Part shown: piece by piece, positions 16,879 to 25,134 of the stretch | Layout of the letters: each line of letters starts with the position of its first letter | Numbering within the stretch: position 1 is the stretch's first letter | Assembly: GCA_017506175.1 (NCBI GenBank) | Contig: JAFVNW010000043.1 | Location: forward strand, 83,012 to 147,011 | Reading direction: 5' to 3' | Length of the DNA: 64,000 nucleotides | Origin: Bacteroidales bacterium | Lineage (GTDB): Bacteria; Bacteroidota; Bacteroidia; Bacteroidales; WCHB1-69 | Notes under the pieces: model-generated | Database searches by the model: none | What the model was told of the DNA's origin: nothing | The model's input: the letters and a program-made list of their open reading frames with translations, nothing else | Translations under genes and position numbers: made by a program

Positions 16879-17718
16879 TCAATTTGAATTGTTCCTTTTG
16901 TCAAGTCCCCAAAGCAGTTTCTCTCGGATGACGGAGTAGAAGTCCGCATTGGGCAGGCGGATGGTCTGTATGGTGAAACTCTCTTTGGTGATGGTCAGCG
17001 TGGTTGAGTCGCTGATGGTGATGCGGTGAGAGTCCATGGCAAGGACAAACTCGTGGCTGCGGCTCTCCACTTTCAGCTTGATTTTGCAGTTGGCGGGCAG
17101 TACGATTGGGCGAACGGTCAGACTGTGCGAGGCGATTGGCGTGATGACGATGACTTCAGCAGTGGGGACCAGAATGGGGCCGCCGCAACTGAGCGAGTAG
17201 GCGGTGGAGCCGGTGGGAGTGGTCACAATCACGCCGTCGCCCCAATAGGTGTTCACCTTTTCGCCATCCGCCCATACCTGAATTGCATTGATGGACTCGC
17301 CGGAAGGATGAACTGAGATGTCGTTCAGGGCGAAATGCGCGGGAAATTCTTTCTCGTCATCTGATTCAACGTGCAGCAAGATACGCTTTTCCAACTGATA
17401 ATCATTGGTCTTCAGGTATTTGTAGGCCTCTTTGAAATTCTGTCGGTTGATGTTGGTCAGAAAGCCGATTCTGCCGGTGTTGATACCTAAAATCGGGATG
17501 TTGGAACTTCCCACGATGTTGGCTGCATCGATGAAAGTGCCATCGCCACCGATGGAGAATAGGAAGTCGGGCCGGAAGGCGGAAAGTTCCTGGCGATCGG
17601 TGGGCGTTCCCAGCACCTCATGGGTGGTTGCGCCCTCTTCTTTCAGAAATCGGATGACCTCGGCGATGAACGCCTTCCCTTCGGCGGTGGGGAACTTGCT
17701 GTAAAGTGCTATTTTCAT
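16879..17718 (-). CDS. nadK: NAD kinase
   Basis: Phosphorylates NAD to NADP using ATP. 279 residues. Diagnostic motifs: SIGGDGTFIDAA (GGDG motif), GINTGRIGFLTNI, and TPTGSTAYSLSCGGP. Usual length and complete. It is first in a reverse-strand series nadK, flavin reductase, helicase, exported unknown, with gaps of 17 to 52 bases. The butyrate kinase terminator ends only 14 bases before the start codon, so its promoter would have to overlap the terminator, or nadK relies on read-through. Confidence 0.97.
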   Translation of the reverse strand: MKIALYSKFPTAEGKAFIAEVIRFLKEEGATTHEVLGTPTDRQELSAFRPDFLFSIGGDGTFIDAANIVGSSNIPILGINTGRIGFLTNINRQNFKEAYKYLKTNDYQLEKRILLHVESDDEKEFPAHFALNDISVHPSGESINAIQVWADGEKVNTYWGDGVIVTTPTGSTAYSLSCGGPILVPTAEVIVITPIASHSLTVRPIVLPANCKIKLKVESRSHEFVLAMDSHRITISDSTTLTITKESFTIQTIRLPNADFYSVIREKLLWGLDKRNNSN

Positions 17719-17732
17719 GAGGTGGGAGGGTT

Positions 17733-17770
17733 AAAAAAAAGGAGAATGGACTTTGTCGATGCCATTCTCC
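17733..17770 (-). terminator. Rho-independent terminator after butyrate kinase
   Basis: On the reverse strand GGAGAATGG/CCATTCTCC forms a 9-bp stem with a 12-base loop, followed by eight T residues. It lies between buk and nadK. Confidence 0.92.
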
Positions 17771-17793
17771 TATGGTCATAATATGAGGTTGTT

Positions 17794-18867
17794 TTATTCG
17801 TACTCTTTCACTTCAATGGTGCCGTCGAGAATCATGCGTGCGTTCATGGCCATGGAAGCCATCTCGTCTTCGCCGGGATAAACGGCGACGGGGGCGATCC
17901 ATTCCACGTGGCGTTTGATGTGTCCGACGATGGGTTTGCCGTAGGCGATGCCGCCAGTGAGCAGGATGGCGTCAACCTTGCCTTCGAGCACGGCTGCGTT
18001 GCCGGCAATCTGCTTGCCGATTTGGTAGGCCATGGCGCGTTCGATGAGGTCGGCGTACTTGTCGCCGGCGAGGGCGCGTTTCTCTACTTCGTAGGCGTCA
18101 TTAGTGCCGAGGTAGGATACGAGACCTCCTTTGCCCACGATGACCTTGCGCATCTCTTCGTAGGTATATTTGCCGCTGTAGCAGGCCTTGATGATCTGGT
18201 CCATTGGGAGAGTGCCAGAGCGTTCGGGGGAGAAAGGCCCTTCGCCTTCAAGGGCTTGGTTTACGTCGATTACGCGGCCTTTGCGGTGTGCGCCCACACT
18301 GATGCCACCGCCCATGTGGGCAACGACCAAGTTCAGGTCTTCATATTTCTTGCCGATGGATTTGGCATAGGTGCGTGCGATAGCCTTCTGGTTCAAGGCG
18401 TGGAAAATGGAAAGGCGCTCAAAATCCTTGTGTCCGGAGATGCGGGCGATGTCCTCCATCTCATCCACAACCACAGGGTCGGCGATGTAGGCCTCTTTTA
18501 GTCCGATCATCTTGGCAACGCTGTCGGCAATCAGACCGCCGAGGTTGCAGGCGTGAACACCGTTATAGCCTTCCAATAAGTGCTTCTTCATCAGATCGTT
18601 GACGCGATACACTCCGGAGGTGAGCGGTTTGATGAGACCGCCGCGTCCCATGACAATGGCAATGTCTTCCAAGTTGATATTCTGATTCTTCAGCTCGTCC
18701 AGTACAAAGTTTTTGCGGTAGTCGTACTGGTCGGCGAGGACGGTAAATTTCGACAGTTCTTCTACGGAATGTTTGATGTTGGTGGTGAAGATGTTCTTCT
18801 CGCCTTCAAAAACGGCGATTTTGGTGGAGGTTGCTCCCGGATTGATAGCAAGAATGTATTTTCTCAT
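17794..18867 (-). CDS. buk: Butyrate kinase
   Basis: Converts butyryl phosphate and ADP to butyrate and ATP; the ATP-yielding last step of butyrate fermentation. 357 residues, the usual length. ASKHA-fold motifs: LAINPGATSTKIAVFEG (phosphate 1), VMGRGGLIKPL, VAHMGGGISVGAHRKGRV (phosphate 2) and LLTGGIAYGKPI (adenosine). Branched-chain or acetate-related substrates cannot be excluded, but Buk is closer than AckA. No phosphotransbutyrylase gene is adjacent, which is unusual. It follows a small lipoprotein gene by 20 bases and is terminated by the hairpin at 17733-17770. Confidence 0.94.
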   Translation of the reverse strand: MRKYILAINPGATSTKIAVFEGEKNIFTTNIKHSVEELSKFTVLADQYDYRKNFVLDELKNQNINLEDIAIVMGRGGLIKPLTSGVYRVNDLMKKHLLEGYNGVHACNLGGLIADSVAKMIGLKEAYIADPVVVDEMEDIARISGHKDFERLSIFHALNQKAIARTYAKSIGKKYEDLNLVVAHMGGGISVGAHRKGRVIDVNQALEGEGPFSPERSGTLPMDQIIKACYSGKYTYEEMRKVIVGKGGLVSYLGTNDAYEVEKRALAGDKYADLIERAMAYQIGKQIAGNAAVLEGKVDAILLTGGIAYGKPIVGHIKRHVEWIAPVAVYPGEDEMASMAMNARMILDGTIEVKEYE

Positions 18868-18887
18868 TACTTAAAATTGTTAGTTAA

Positions 18888-19286
18888 TTATTCTGCGGGC
18901 AAGTAGGTGGAAACGATTTTGGTTTCGCTGTATCCGGTACCGGCGTTGGTGCATACGTAAGCGCGCACATAATAAAGGGTGTCCGCAATGGCACCTGTGA
19001 ATGTCTCGTCAAAGGAGGTGGAAGTGACATCTTCCATGGATATTACGGTTGATACGTCTTCCCCTTTATAAGTCGGGTCGGGCTTGAGGCTGAACAGAAA
19101 GCCTTGTTCGTTGAAGTATTTGACTCCGCCGTTGTTTGTCACAGTGCCTTCGCAGTCCAAAAGATACGAGGTTCCATTGAGAATGGGAGTCACAGACAAA
19201 TCGACGGTGGCGGGTTCGAATTTTGTGCAGCCGCTGCCTAAAATCAATAATACTCCTAAGATGACTGAGAAAAAATACTTTTTCAT
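18888..19286 (-). CDS. Small lipoprotein with a predicted fibronectin-like fold
   Basis: 132 residues; not recognised as a named family. The signal sequence ends in a lipobox (LILGSGC, Cys about residue 20), so it should be lipid-anchored in the envelope. The mature part shows alternating beta-strand patterns (GTSYLLDCEGTVTNNGGV, DTLYYVRAYVCTNAGTGYSE) like fibronectin type III-like domains common in Bacteroidetes lipoproteins. It is first in a unit with butyrate kinase. A functional link with buk is not evident. Confidence 0.82.
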   Translation of the reverse strand: MKKYFFSVILGVLLILGSGCTKFEPATVDLSVTPILNGTSYLLDCEGTVTNNGGVKYFNEQGFLFSLKPDPTYKGEDVSTVISMEDVTSTSFDETFTGAIADTLYYVRAYVCTNAGTGYSETKIVSTYLPAE

Positions 19287-19317
19287 AATGATTGGCTTTT
19301 GTGTTAAAAATCGGTCG

Positions 19318-19325
19318 CAAAAGTA
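19318..19325 (-). promoter_or_regulatory. Bacteroidetes -7 promoter element for the lipoprotein-buk unit
   Basis: Reverse strand reads TACTTTTG followed by CG, 32 bases before the lipoprotein start at 19286. Confidence 0.68.
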
Positions 19326-19407
19326 ATAAATATTTCCGAATAATCAGAGCTTCCTCAAAATTAATATCAATAATCCGTTTTCCATTGTTTTGAATCAATT
19401 AAAATCG

Positions 19408-19415
19408 TATTTTTG
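19408..19415 (+). promoter_or_regulatory. Bacteroidetes -7 promoter element for the pseudouridine synthase gene
   Basis: TATTTTTG followed by CA, 30 bases before the ATG at 19445; a TTTG at 19389-19392 may be the -33 part although the spacing is short. Confidence 0.68.
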
Positions 19416-19444
19416 CAAATTCAAAATTTGGCATATTATATACT

Positions 19445-20599
19445 ATGAAACACAGCGATAATCCGCAGGAAAAAAGAAGTTTCAACAAGGAACGTGCGGG
19501 CGGAAATGGTGGCGGCAACCATCGTCCGGCTCCTCAAAAAAGAAATTTTAACCGCCAGAGTTCTGATGAAAACGGGGAAGGAAATCCCCGTCAGAGTCGC
19601 CCGTTCTCCAATGGCCGTCCCCGTCGCGACAACAATGGCGGTGTAGGGCGCCCGAAGCGCAGTTTCGACAAGGACCGTCCGCGTCGTGACGGCGACCGCC
19701 CGAAGCGCTCATTCCCCAAGACTCCGCGCGAAGAAAGCGAGGATATGCGCCCGCGCCGTCGCGATGTGACAGCGGAGTCGGAAATTTTAACCGAAATCGT
19801 GGAAAGACGCAACCGAGAAGGCCGTCGTTCCCCTGAAAAGGTGAAAGTTCGCTCCCTCGAATTCGAGGAACAGTATATGCCCATTCGTCTTAACAAGTAC
19901 ATCGCGAATGCCGGCGTATGCTCTCGTCGTGAAGCCGACACCCTGATTGAAGCAGGGGCAATCACTGTCAACGGAATCGTCATCACCGAATTGGGACACA
20001 AGGTCTTGCCAACGGATGAGGTCCGTTTCGGCGACAAAATCCTGCAACGGGAAAAACCGGTTTATATCCTTCTCAACAAGCCGAAGGATTATATTACAAC
20101 CATGTACGATGAATTTCAACGACAACATGTGATGCAATTGATCAAGGGGGCCTGCAAGGAAAGGGTTTATCCCGTCGGGCGTTTGGACCGTGACACAACC
20201 GGCCTGCTGCTTTTCACCAACGATGGCAGCATGACCAAGAAGCTGACGCATCCTCGGAGCGAAGTGCGCAAACTCTATCATGTCACCCTTAATAAGAATC
20301 TCTCCTTCGCCGATATGCAGAAAATTGCCGATGGCATTGAGTTGGATGACGGGAAAATGGCGGTGGATGAAATTGCGTATGTAGGCGAGCACAAAGACCA
20401 AGTCGGTGTGGCGATTCATTCCGGAAAGAACCGCATCATTCGTCGTATTTTTGAATCCTTGGGATATGAGGTTGTGAAGTTGGACCGCACGGTTTATGCA
20501 GGGCTTACCAAGAAGGATTTGCCGCGCGGTAGTTGGCGATTCCTTACTCCCGCTGAAATCAATATCTTGAAAATGAGCATTAAACAGTCAGAACGCTAA
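19445..20599 (+). CDS. rluB: RluB/RsuA-family 23S rRNA pseudouridine synthase with a long Arg/Gly-rich N-terminal tail
   Basis: 384 residues. The first 140 or so are low complexity and basic, with repeated (R/K)R(R/S)(F/D) and NGG blocks (for example DKDRPRRDGDRPKRSF). An S4 RNA-binding domain follows (IRLNKYIANAGVCSRREAD), then the catalytic domain with GRLDRDTTGLLLFTNDG containing the nucleophilic Asp, and KNRIIRRIFESLGYEV. The enzyme isomerises uridine in 23S rRNA; RluB versus RluF specificity is not resolved. The tail may help bind RNA, as in other Bacteroidetes homologues. Single gene with its own promoter. Confidence 0.92.
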   Translation: MKHSDNPQEKRSFNKERAGGNGGGNHRPAPQKRNFNRQSSDENGEGNPRQSRPFSNGRPRRDNNGGVGRPKRSFDKDRPRRDGDRPKRSFPKTPREESEDMRPRRRDVTAESEILTEIVERRNREGRRSPEKVKVRSLEFEEQYMPIRLNKYIANAGVCSRREADTLIEAGAITVNGIVITELGHKVLPTDEVRFGDKILQREKPVYILLNKPKDYITTMYDEFQRQHVMQLIKGACKERVYPVGRLDRDTTGLLLFTNDGSMTKKLTHPRSEVRKLYHVTLNKNLSFADMQKIADGIELDDGKMAVDEIAYVGEHKDQVGVAIHSGKNRIIRRIFESLGYEVVKLDRTVYAGLTKKDLPRGSWRFLTPAEINILKMSIKQSER

Positions 20600-20672
20600 T
20601 TGCCCCGATTAAACTACAAGCCCTTTTATCGGTGGGGCTGTGTTCTGTTCTCGTTCACCAAAACCCTTCCGC

Positions 20673-21101
20673 ATGAAAAAAAACGTTGTTCTCTTGATCG
20701 TCGTCATAGTGACCGCCATTTCTTGGGACGTGCATGCCCAAACGACTGTGCGCCAGAAGGATAAGTGGGGCGATAAATTGTACTATGTGGATGGCCGCAC
20801 CCTTCGACAGAAAGACCAGTGGGGCACCAAACTCTTCTATTTCGATGGCACCACGATTCGCCTGAAAGACCAATGGGGTGAGAAACTGCTCTACATCGAC
20901 GGGAACACTGTTCGTGTGAAGGATCAGTGGGGGGCGAAAATCTATTATTTTGATGGCAATACCATCCGACAGAAAGACCAATGGGGTGAAAAACTCTATT
21001 TTTTGGATGGAAATGTGCTGAAGACCAAAGATCAATGGGGAACACCGATTTATTATTTCGAGGGCGTTCCGCAAAGGTGGGTGATTGTCTGCATTATTTG
21101 A
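20673..21101 (+). CDS. Small exported protein made of six 18-residue repeats
   Basis: 142 residues; not recognised. A signal peptide (MKKNVVLLIVVIVTAIS, cut near VHAQ) is followed by six almost regular 18-residue repeats of the form R(Q/V/L)KD(Q/K)WG.K(L/I)(Y/F)Y(F/V)DGNT(I/V/L) and a short hydrophobic tail WVIVCII. Each repeat predicts a beta hairpin with D-G turn and alternating aromatics, so the whole may form a small closed beta structure. An in-frame GTG at 20640 is less likely since it lacks the Lys start of a signal peptide. It stands between rluB and the P-loop gene, 24 bases before the latter. Confidence 0.85.
   Translation: MKKNVVLLIVVIVTAISWDVHAQTTVRQKDKWGDKLYYVDGRTLRQKDQWGTKLFYFDGTTIRLKDQWGEKLLYIDGNTVRVKDQWGAKIYYFDGNTIRQKDQWGEKLYFLDGNVLKTKDQWGTPIYYFEGVPQRWVIVCII
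20751..21074 (+). repeat. Six tandem 54-base coding repeats
   Basis: Six consecutive 54-base units encoding the R.KDQWG.KLYYFDGNT pattern. KDQWG (KDKWG in the first) and the D/E-G turn are kept in every unit; the last unit (KTKDQWGTPIYYFEGVPQ) is the most diverged. Confidence 0.93.
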
Positions 21102-21125
21102 TTCCATTCCAAACAGTACAGATTG

Positions 21126-22145
21126 ATGGCCCTTTTCGACGAAATATTCAAGTATAAGTCCATATCAGTTGTCGGGATGGCAAAAAACACCGGCAAGACG
21201 GAGGCGTTGAAGGCTTTGCTGGAGGCGTGTCGTTTGCGGGGTCATCGGATAGGAATCACCTCAATCGGAGTGGATGGGGAATCGACCGACCAGGTGACGG
21301 GCACTCAGAAACCGGAAATCGTCTTGGCGGAGGGAAGTCTGTTCGTCACCTCCGAAAAGTATTTCAAGGAGAGGAGGTTGTCGGCGGAGGTTTTAGCGGT
21401 ATCGCAGTCGCGGTCGGCTTTGGGGCGTTTGGTGACAGCGCGGGCCATCACGCCTGGAAAAATCATTCTCTCGGGGCCGGTAAGTACGGCGAGGCTTCGT
21501 GAAGTGATTGGCAACTTGCAGAACTTGGGTGCGGAGACGGTTTTCGTGGACGGAGCGCTTTCCCGTAAAAGTCTTGGCTCGCCTAGTGTGACGGAAGGCC
21601 TCGTTTTGGCTACCGGTGCTGCTCTGTCACCAAATCTGCACGAATTGGTGCGCAAAACCGAATTCGTCTGCGACCTTGTTCGCCTCCCTCGTTATAATAC
21701 CACTATGTTGTCACAACTACTTGAAATTGAACAAGGTATCTTTGCGATTGATGGCGATACGCTGTATGATTTGGGAATTTCCTCCGCCTTTTTGCTTGAA
21801 AAAAAGAGGGCGGAGCTTTTCTCCCACGGGCATTGTCTGTTCGTGAGTGGGGCGGTCGGCGACAAACTTTTGGAAATGATGAGGCTTCAGCCTGAAATTT
21901 CCGATACTACATTGATTGTCAAGGATTTTACAAAAATTTTCGCCTCGCAGTCCGCATTCCGTGCTTTCTGTCAGAAAGGCGGAAAAATGCAGGTCCTGCT
22001 CCGTCCGCATTTGTTGGGGGTTTGTGTGAATCCATGGTCTCCGTCTGGGTATGTCATGGATTCCGATAAGTTGCAGACCTCCCTTACTGAGGCGCTGGGA
22101 CTGCCGATCTATGATGTAAAAAAACGTAACAGCCGATTGTCTTAA
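21126..22145 (+). CDS. P-loop protein resembling lysine 5,6-aminomutase reactivase subunit KamB
   Basis: 339 residues. A P-loop, VVGMAKNTGKTEALKALL, sits at the very N-terminus, followed by GITSIGVDGESTDQ. The layout (GMAKN.GKT, TSIG.DGE, later LSGPVSTARLREVI and VDGALSRKSLGSP) resembles proteins annotated as KamB, half of the ATP-dependent factor that reactivates B12-dependent lysine 5,6-aminomutase. That assignment is from memory of the family and is tentative; no aminomutase or KamC gene is nearby. ATG 21126 is preferred over a TTG at 21123. The histidine kinase gene starts 5 bases after its stop, implying one transcript. Confidence 0.5.
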   Translation: MALFDEIFKYKSISVVGMAKNTGKTEALKALLEACRLRGHRIGITSIGVDGESTDQVTGTQKPEIVLAEGSLFVTSEKYFKERRLSAEVLAVSQSRSALGRLVTARAITPGKIILSGPVSTARLREVIGNLQNLGAETVFVDGALSRKSLGSPSVTEGLVLATGAALSPNLHELVRKTEFVCDLVRLPRYNTTMLSQLLEIEQGIFAIDGDTLYDLGISSAFLLEKKRAELFSHGHCLFVSGAVGDKLLEMMRLQPEISDTTLIVKDFTKIFASQSAFRAFCQKGGKMQVLLRPHLLGVCVNPWSPSGYVMDSDKLQTSLTEALGLPIYDVKKRNSRLS

Positions 22146-22150
22146 AAGCT

Positions 22151-25105
22151 ATGGGAAGAAATTTGAATGGTATTGGTTTGAGGAAACCCTTAATACGGCG
22201 GCGAGTGCTGCCTGCCGTGCTCTCCTCGTCAATCACACTACTCCTGATTGTCGCTTCCATCGTTTCCCACCTTCTACTGACCCCCGAACAGATCGCCAAT
22301 TCCATGCCCTTAAGCACTTTCATACTGGTTTTGTTCGTGGCTACCTTTTTGTGTATCATTGCATCGATACTGCATTTTCTACAATTGAAGCCCAAGTTCC
22401 ATCGCCACCCCAAAGTCGCCCTGGTCACCACGATTGTGTTAGTCATCATAACACGCATCTTTAGTATCCATTTTGCATTTCCGAAACTGCTGTATTCAAG
22501 CACATTCTTTTCACAATATTGCTATACGCTTTTTGGGCAGCCACATGCTTTGGGCGAGTTGGTCATTGATGCCTCCCTGCTGCTTTTCATCTCCATGCTG
22601 AGCATCAAATACCTCTTCATTTATCGTTACGGAGCGATCTGGGATCGCAAGGGCCTCTTTTGGTTCCTTTTTTCGGCTTTTTTGTTTGGGGTACTCCTTT
22701 TGTTTCCATTGTTTGTCACCATTTTGGATTCCATTGCGTACAGCAGCGACATCGTCATCACGCCTGAGAAAATCATGTTCTTTAATGCTCATTCACTCGG
22801 AGTGATTTTTGTGTTCTTCAGTTTTTCCACGTGCTATATTACTTTACAGCATAGGGCATTGCAAAATGTTTATTATATTTTTCAACATAAAACCTCCTAT
22901 TTCCTGCTCTTTTGCGGCATCGCTTTCGCCTTGGAATGTCTGGTGATCCTTCTGTTTTTCCCTAAAATCGGTGCCTACACCAGTGTTTTCATTCTGATTG
23001 CGCAGTTTACCTTAATCCTTGGGTCGGTGCTTTTTATTCTTATGCTTCGCAACCGTTCACAATTCGTGATGGTGGCAGTGACTATTGTGCTCTTCTCTGC
23101 CCTGGCTGCGCAGATGCTTTCAAAAGTCGTCACTGTCAGGAGCAGTGAGCAACGGGATAAATTTCTGACGGAGCTGCTGGAGGAGAAAGAGCTGTATAAT
23201 CAGGATGAAGGGCTTGACAACGAGGTGATAGACAGCATCTACAATAGCGTTTATCAGATGGATAAGCCGGTGTTGGGCAATGACTGGATTGTCAAATCGC
23301 CGAAGCACCTCAACCGTTCCTATCTGACTGAGAATTCACAGCTTCCCGCGTGTTATGCGTTCGCTTACATGGTGGATGGGCGGCTGGTCGACCAGTTCGG
23401 CATGTTTGATTATCAGCTGACCGATGAATACTATCCTTCCGCCATTCAGGCGGACAACATTCCGCTGGGCATTTATCAGCGCGGATATATCCATTATCCC
23501 TATCAGTTGAATGCACATGAAAAGCTCATCGTGAGCGAGAGGAAAGAGACCTCGTTTGATTTTTCCTCTGCCTTTGCGCTTTATTTCATTGCGTATATGT
23601 TTTTATATATGGTCGTTGCGGCATTTATCTCGGTATTCCTAAGAATTGATGTGTTCCCACGATCATTGTATAACAATCTATTGTGGACCTCTTTGGTGGC
23701 GTTGCTGGTGATTAGTCTGATTGGTAGCGTGTTGTCGTTGGTGACTTATTCGCGCGGCGTCAAGATTGAGTTTCAGGAGCGCGCCCGTGCCACCATGGCA
23801 GCCGTGCAACGTAGCTTTATACGCACGGAGGGCGGTTTTGAGCGTGTCTCAAAGGTATCGCCCGATAGTCTTTCCGCCTGCAATCGCCGATTGAGGGAGC
23901 TTTCGCGCGATTTCCATGTCCAAATCAATCTTTTTGATAAAAATGGCAAGCTTTTCCTCTCTTCTGACAAGCAGGCGCTGCGTGCAGGTCTGCAGTTCCC
24001 CCAGGAGTTGAAACAGCATTTCGCCCTGAATTATTCTTATTATTTCAGCACAATCAGGGAAGGGGATGTGGCAATTCATACTATTTATAAAGTGATTGTT
24101 GATCAGAATGGCGCCACAATCGGCTATGCCAGCTGTAAGGATGTGAAGAACGCGTACATCCATGATTTCGAGAAATCGATATGGGTCTCCAAATACTTGC
24201 GGCTTTATTCGCTGATGATTTTGCTGTCGTTCCTCGCCTCCTCGCTGATTTGCTTTTTTGTTTCGCGTTCGATGCGTTCCGTGCGACAAGCATTGGCAGT
24301 GAGAAGGGGGATGAACTCGCCGATTCGTTTGGATTGGGTCGAAAACGAGGAGATCGGGAAACTGATCAGGGAGCATAACCGATTGGTAGAAGAATTGAGA
24401 AAGGATGCCGAGCAGTTGGCGAAATCTGCCAGGGAAACGGCTTGGCGCGATATGGCGCAAGAGGTAGCGCATGAGATCAAGAATCCGCTCACCCCCATGC
24501 GCCTGAAAATGCAGATGCTTGAACGTGCATGGAAGAATCAACGCCCCGATTTCGACCAAAGATTGACGGATACGACGGAAGAAATTCTCCATCAGGTGGA
24601 TGTCCTGACTGAGGTGGCAGACATTTTCTCGCAATTCGCCTCCACTCAGCAGAGCATCAATAGAATTGAGAACCTCAAAATGCTGCTTCTGGATTTCCAA
24701 AGCACCCTCAACGGCAACCTGAATACCAATTATTCGGTTCAAATCAATGAATCGCACGATTGTCATGCGATGGTTGATAAAAAACTCTTCCGACTAATGC
24801 TTGAAAACCTGGTGATGAATGCCGATAACAACCGAAATGAAAATGGCAAGTTGTCGGTGGAGATTTCGTTGCAGGAAGATGCTGACCCACGGTATTGGAT
24901 GCTGCATTTTGCTGCGAATGACAGGGGATTGGATGAGGAGAACCTTGCATTGGTCTTCACAGTGCAATTTTCCTCTTCCAATTGCGGCTACAGTTTGTGT
25001 CTGCCGATTGTAAAGAATATTGTCGTTGGTTTCCAAGGCGAAATTTCGTTTAAGACGGAGAAGAATGTCGGCACCGAATTCTTCATCAAAATTCCAAAGT
25101 ATTAG
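22151..25105 (+). CDS. Large NtrY-like membrane sensor histidine kinase with a degenerate ATPase domain
   Basis: 984 residues. The first 310 or so contain about eight hydrophobic helices; an extracytoplasmic stretch (about 315-475) is followed by two helices (about 479-540), a sensor segment (540-680), another helix (682-705), a HAMP region, and HisKA with MAQEVAHEIKNPLTPMR (His774). In the ATP-binding domain the N box is LVMNADNNRNENG and the G1 box is NDRGLD, but the G2 box, usually G.GLGL, reads CGYSLCL, so nucleotide binding may be weakened or lost. No response regulator is adjacent. Likely co-transcribed with the KamB-like gene. The signal sensed is unknown. Confidence 0.86.
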   Translation: MGRNLNGIGLRKPLIRRRVLPAVLSSSITLLLIVASIVSHLLLTPEQIANSMPLSTFILVLFVATFLCIIASILHFLQLKPKFHRHPKVALVTTIVLVIITRIFSIHFAFPKLLYSSTFFSQYCYTLFGQPHALGELVIDASLLLFISMLSIKYLFIYRYGAIWDRKGLFWFLFSAFLFGVLLLFPLFVTILDSIAYSSDIVITPEKIMFFNAHSLGVIFVFFSFSTCYITLQHRALQNVYYIFQHKTSYFLLFCGIAFALECLVILLFFPKIGAYTSVFILIAQFTLILGSVLFILMLRNRSQFVMVAVTIVLFSALAAQMLSKVVTVRSSEQRDKFLTELLEEKELYNQDEGLDNEVIDSIYNSVYQMDKPVLGNDWIVKSPKHLNRSYLTENSQLPACYAFAYMVDGRLVDQFGMFDYQLTDEYYPSAIQADNIPLGIYQRGYIHYPYQLNAHEKLIVSERKETSFDFSSAFALYFIAYMFLYMVVAAFISVFLRIDVFPRSLYNNLLWTSLVALLVISLIGSVLSLVTYSRGVKIEFQERARATMAAVQRSFIRTEGGFERVSKVSPDSLSACNRRLRELSRDFHVQINLFDKNGKLFLSSDKQALRAGLQFPQELKQHFALNYSYYFSTIREGDVAIHTIYKVIVDQNGATIGYASCKDVKNAYIHDFEKSIWVSKYLRLYSLMILLSFLASSLICFFVSRSMRSVRQALAVRRGMNSPIRLDWVENEEIGKLIREHNRLVEELRKDAEQLAKSARETAWRDMAQEVAHEIKNPLTPMRLKMQMLERAWKNQRPDFDQRLTDTTEEILHQVDVLTEVADIFSQFASTQQSINRIENLKMLLLDFQSTLNGNLNTNYSVQINESHDCHAMVDKKLFRLMLENLVMNADNNRNENGKLSVEISLQEDADPRYWMLHFAANDRGLDEENLALVFTVQFSSSNCGYSLCLPIVKNIVVGFQGEISFKTEKNVGTEFFIKIPKY

Positions 25106-25134
25106 ATTGTAAGATAAATATGGGGAGTTGTTGG

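Noticed and set aside
20605..20645. AGCCC/GGGCT hairpin after the pseudouridine synthase gene as terminator
   Set aside because: 5-bp stem and no T run after it on the forward strand.
20751..21074. Possible CRISPR-like array from regular spacing
   Set aside because: The 54-base units are contiguous with no unique spacers and encode a continuous exported protein.
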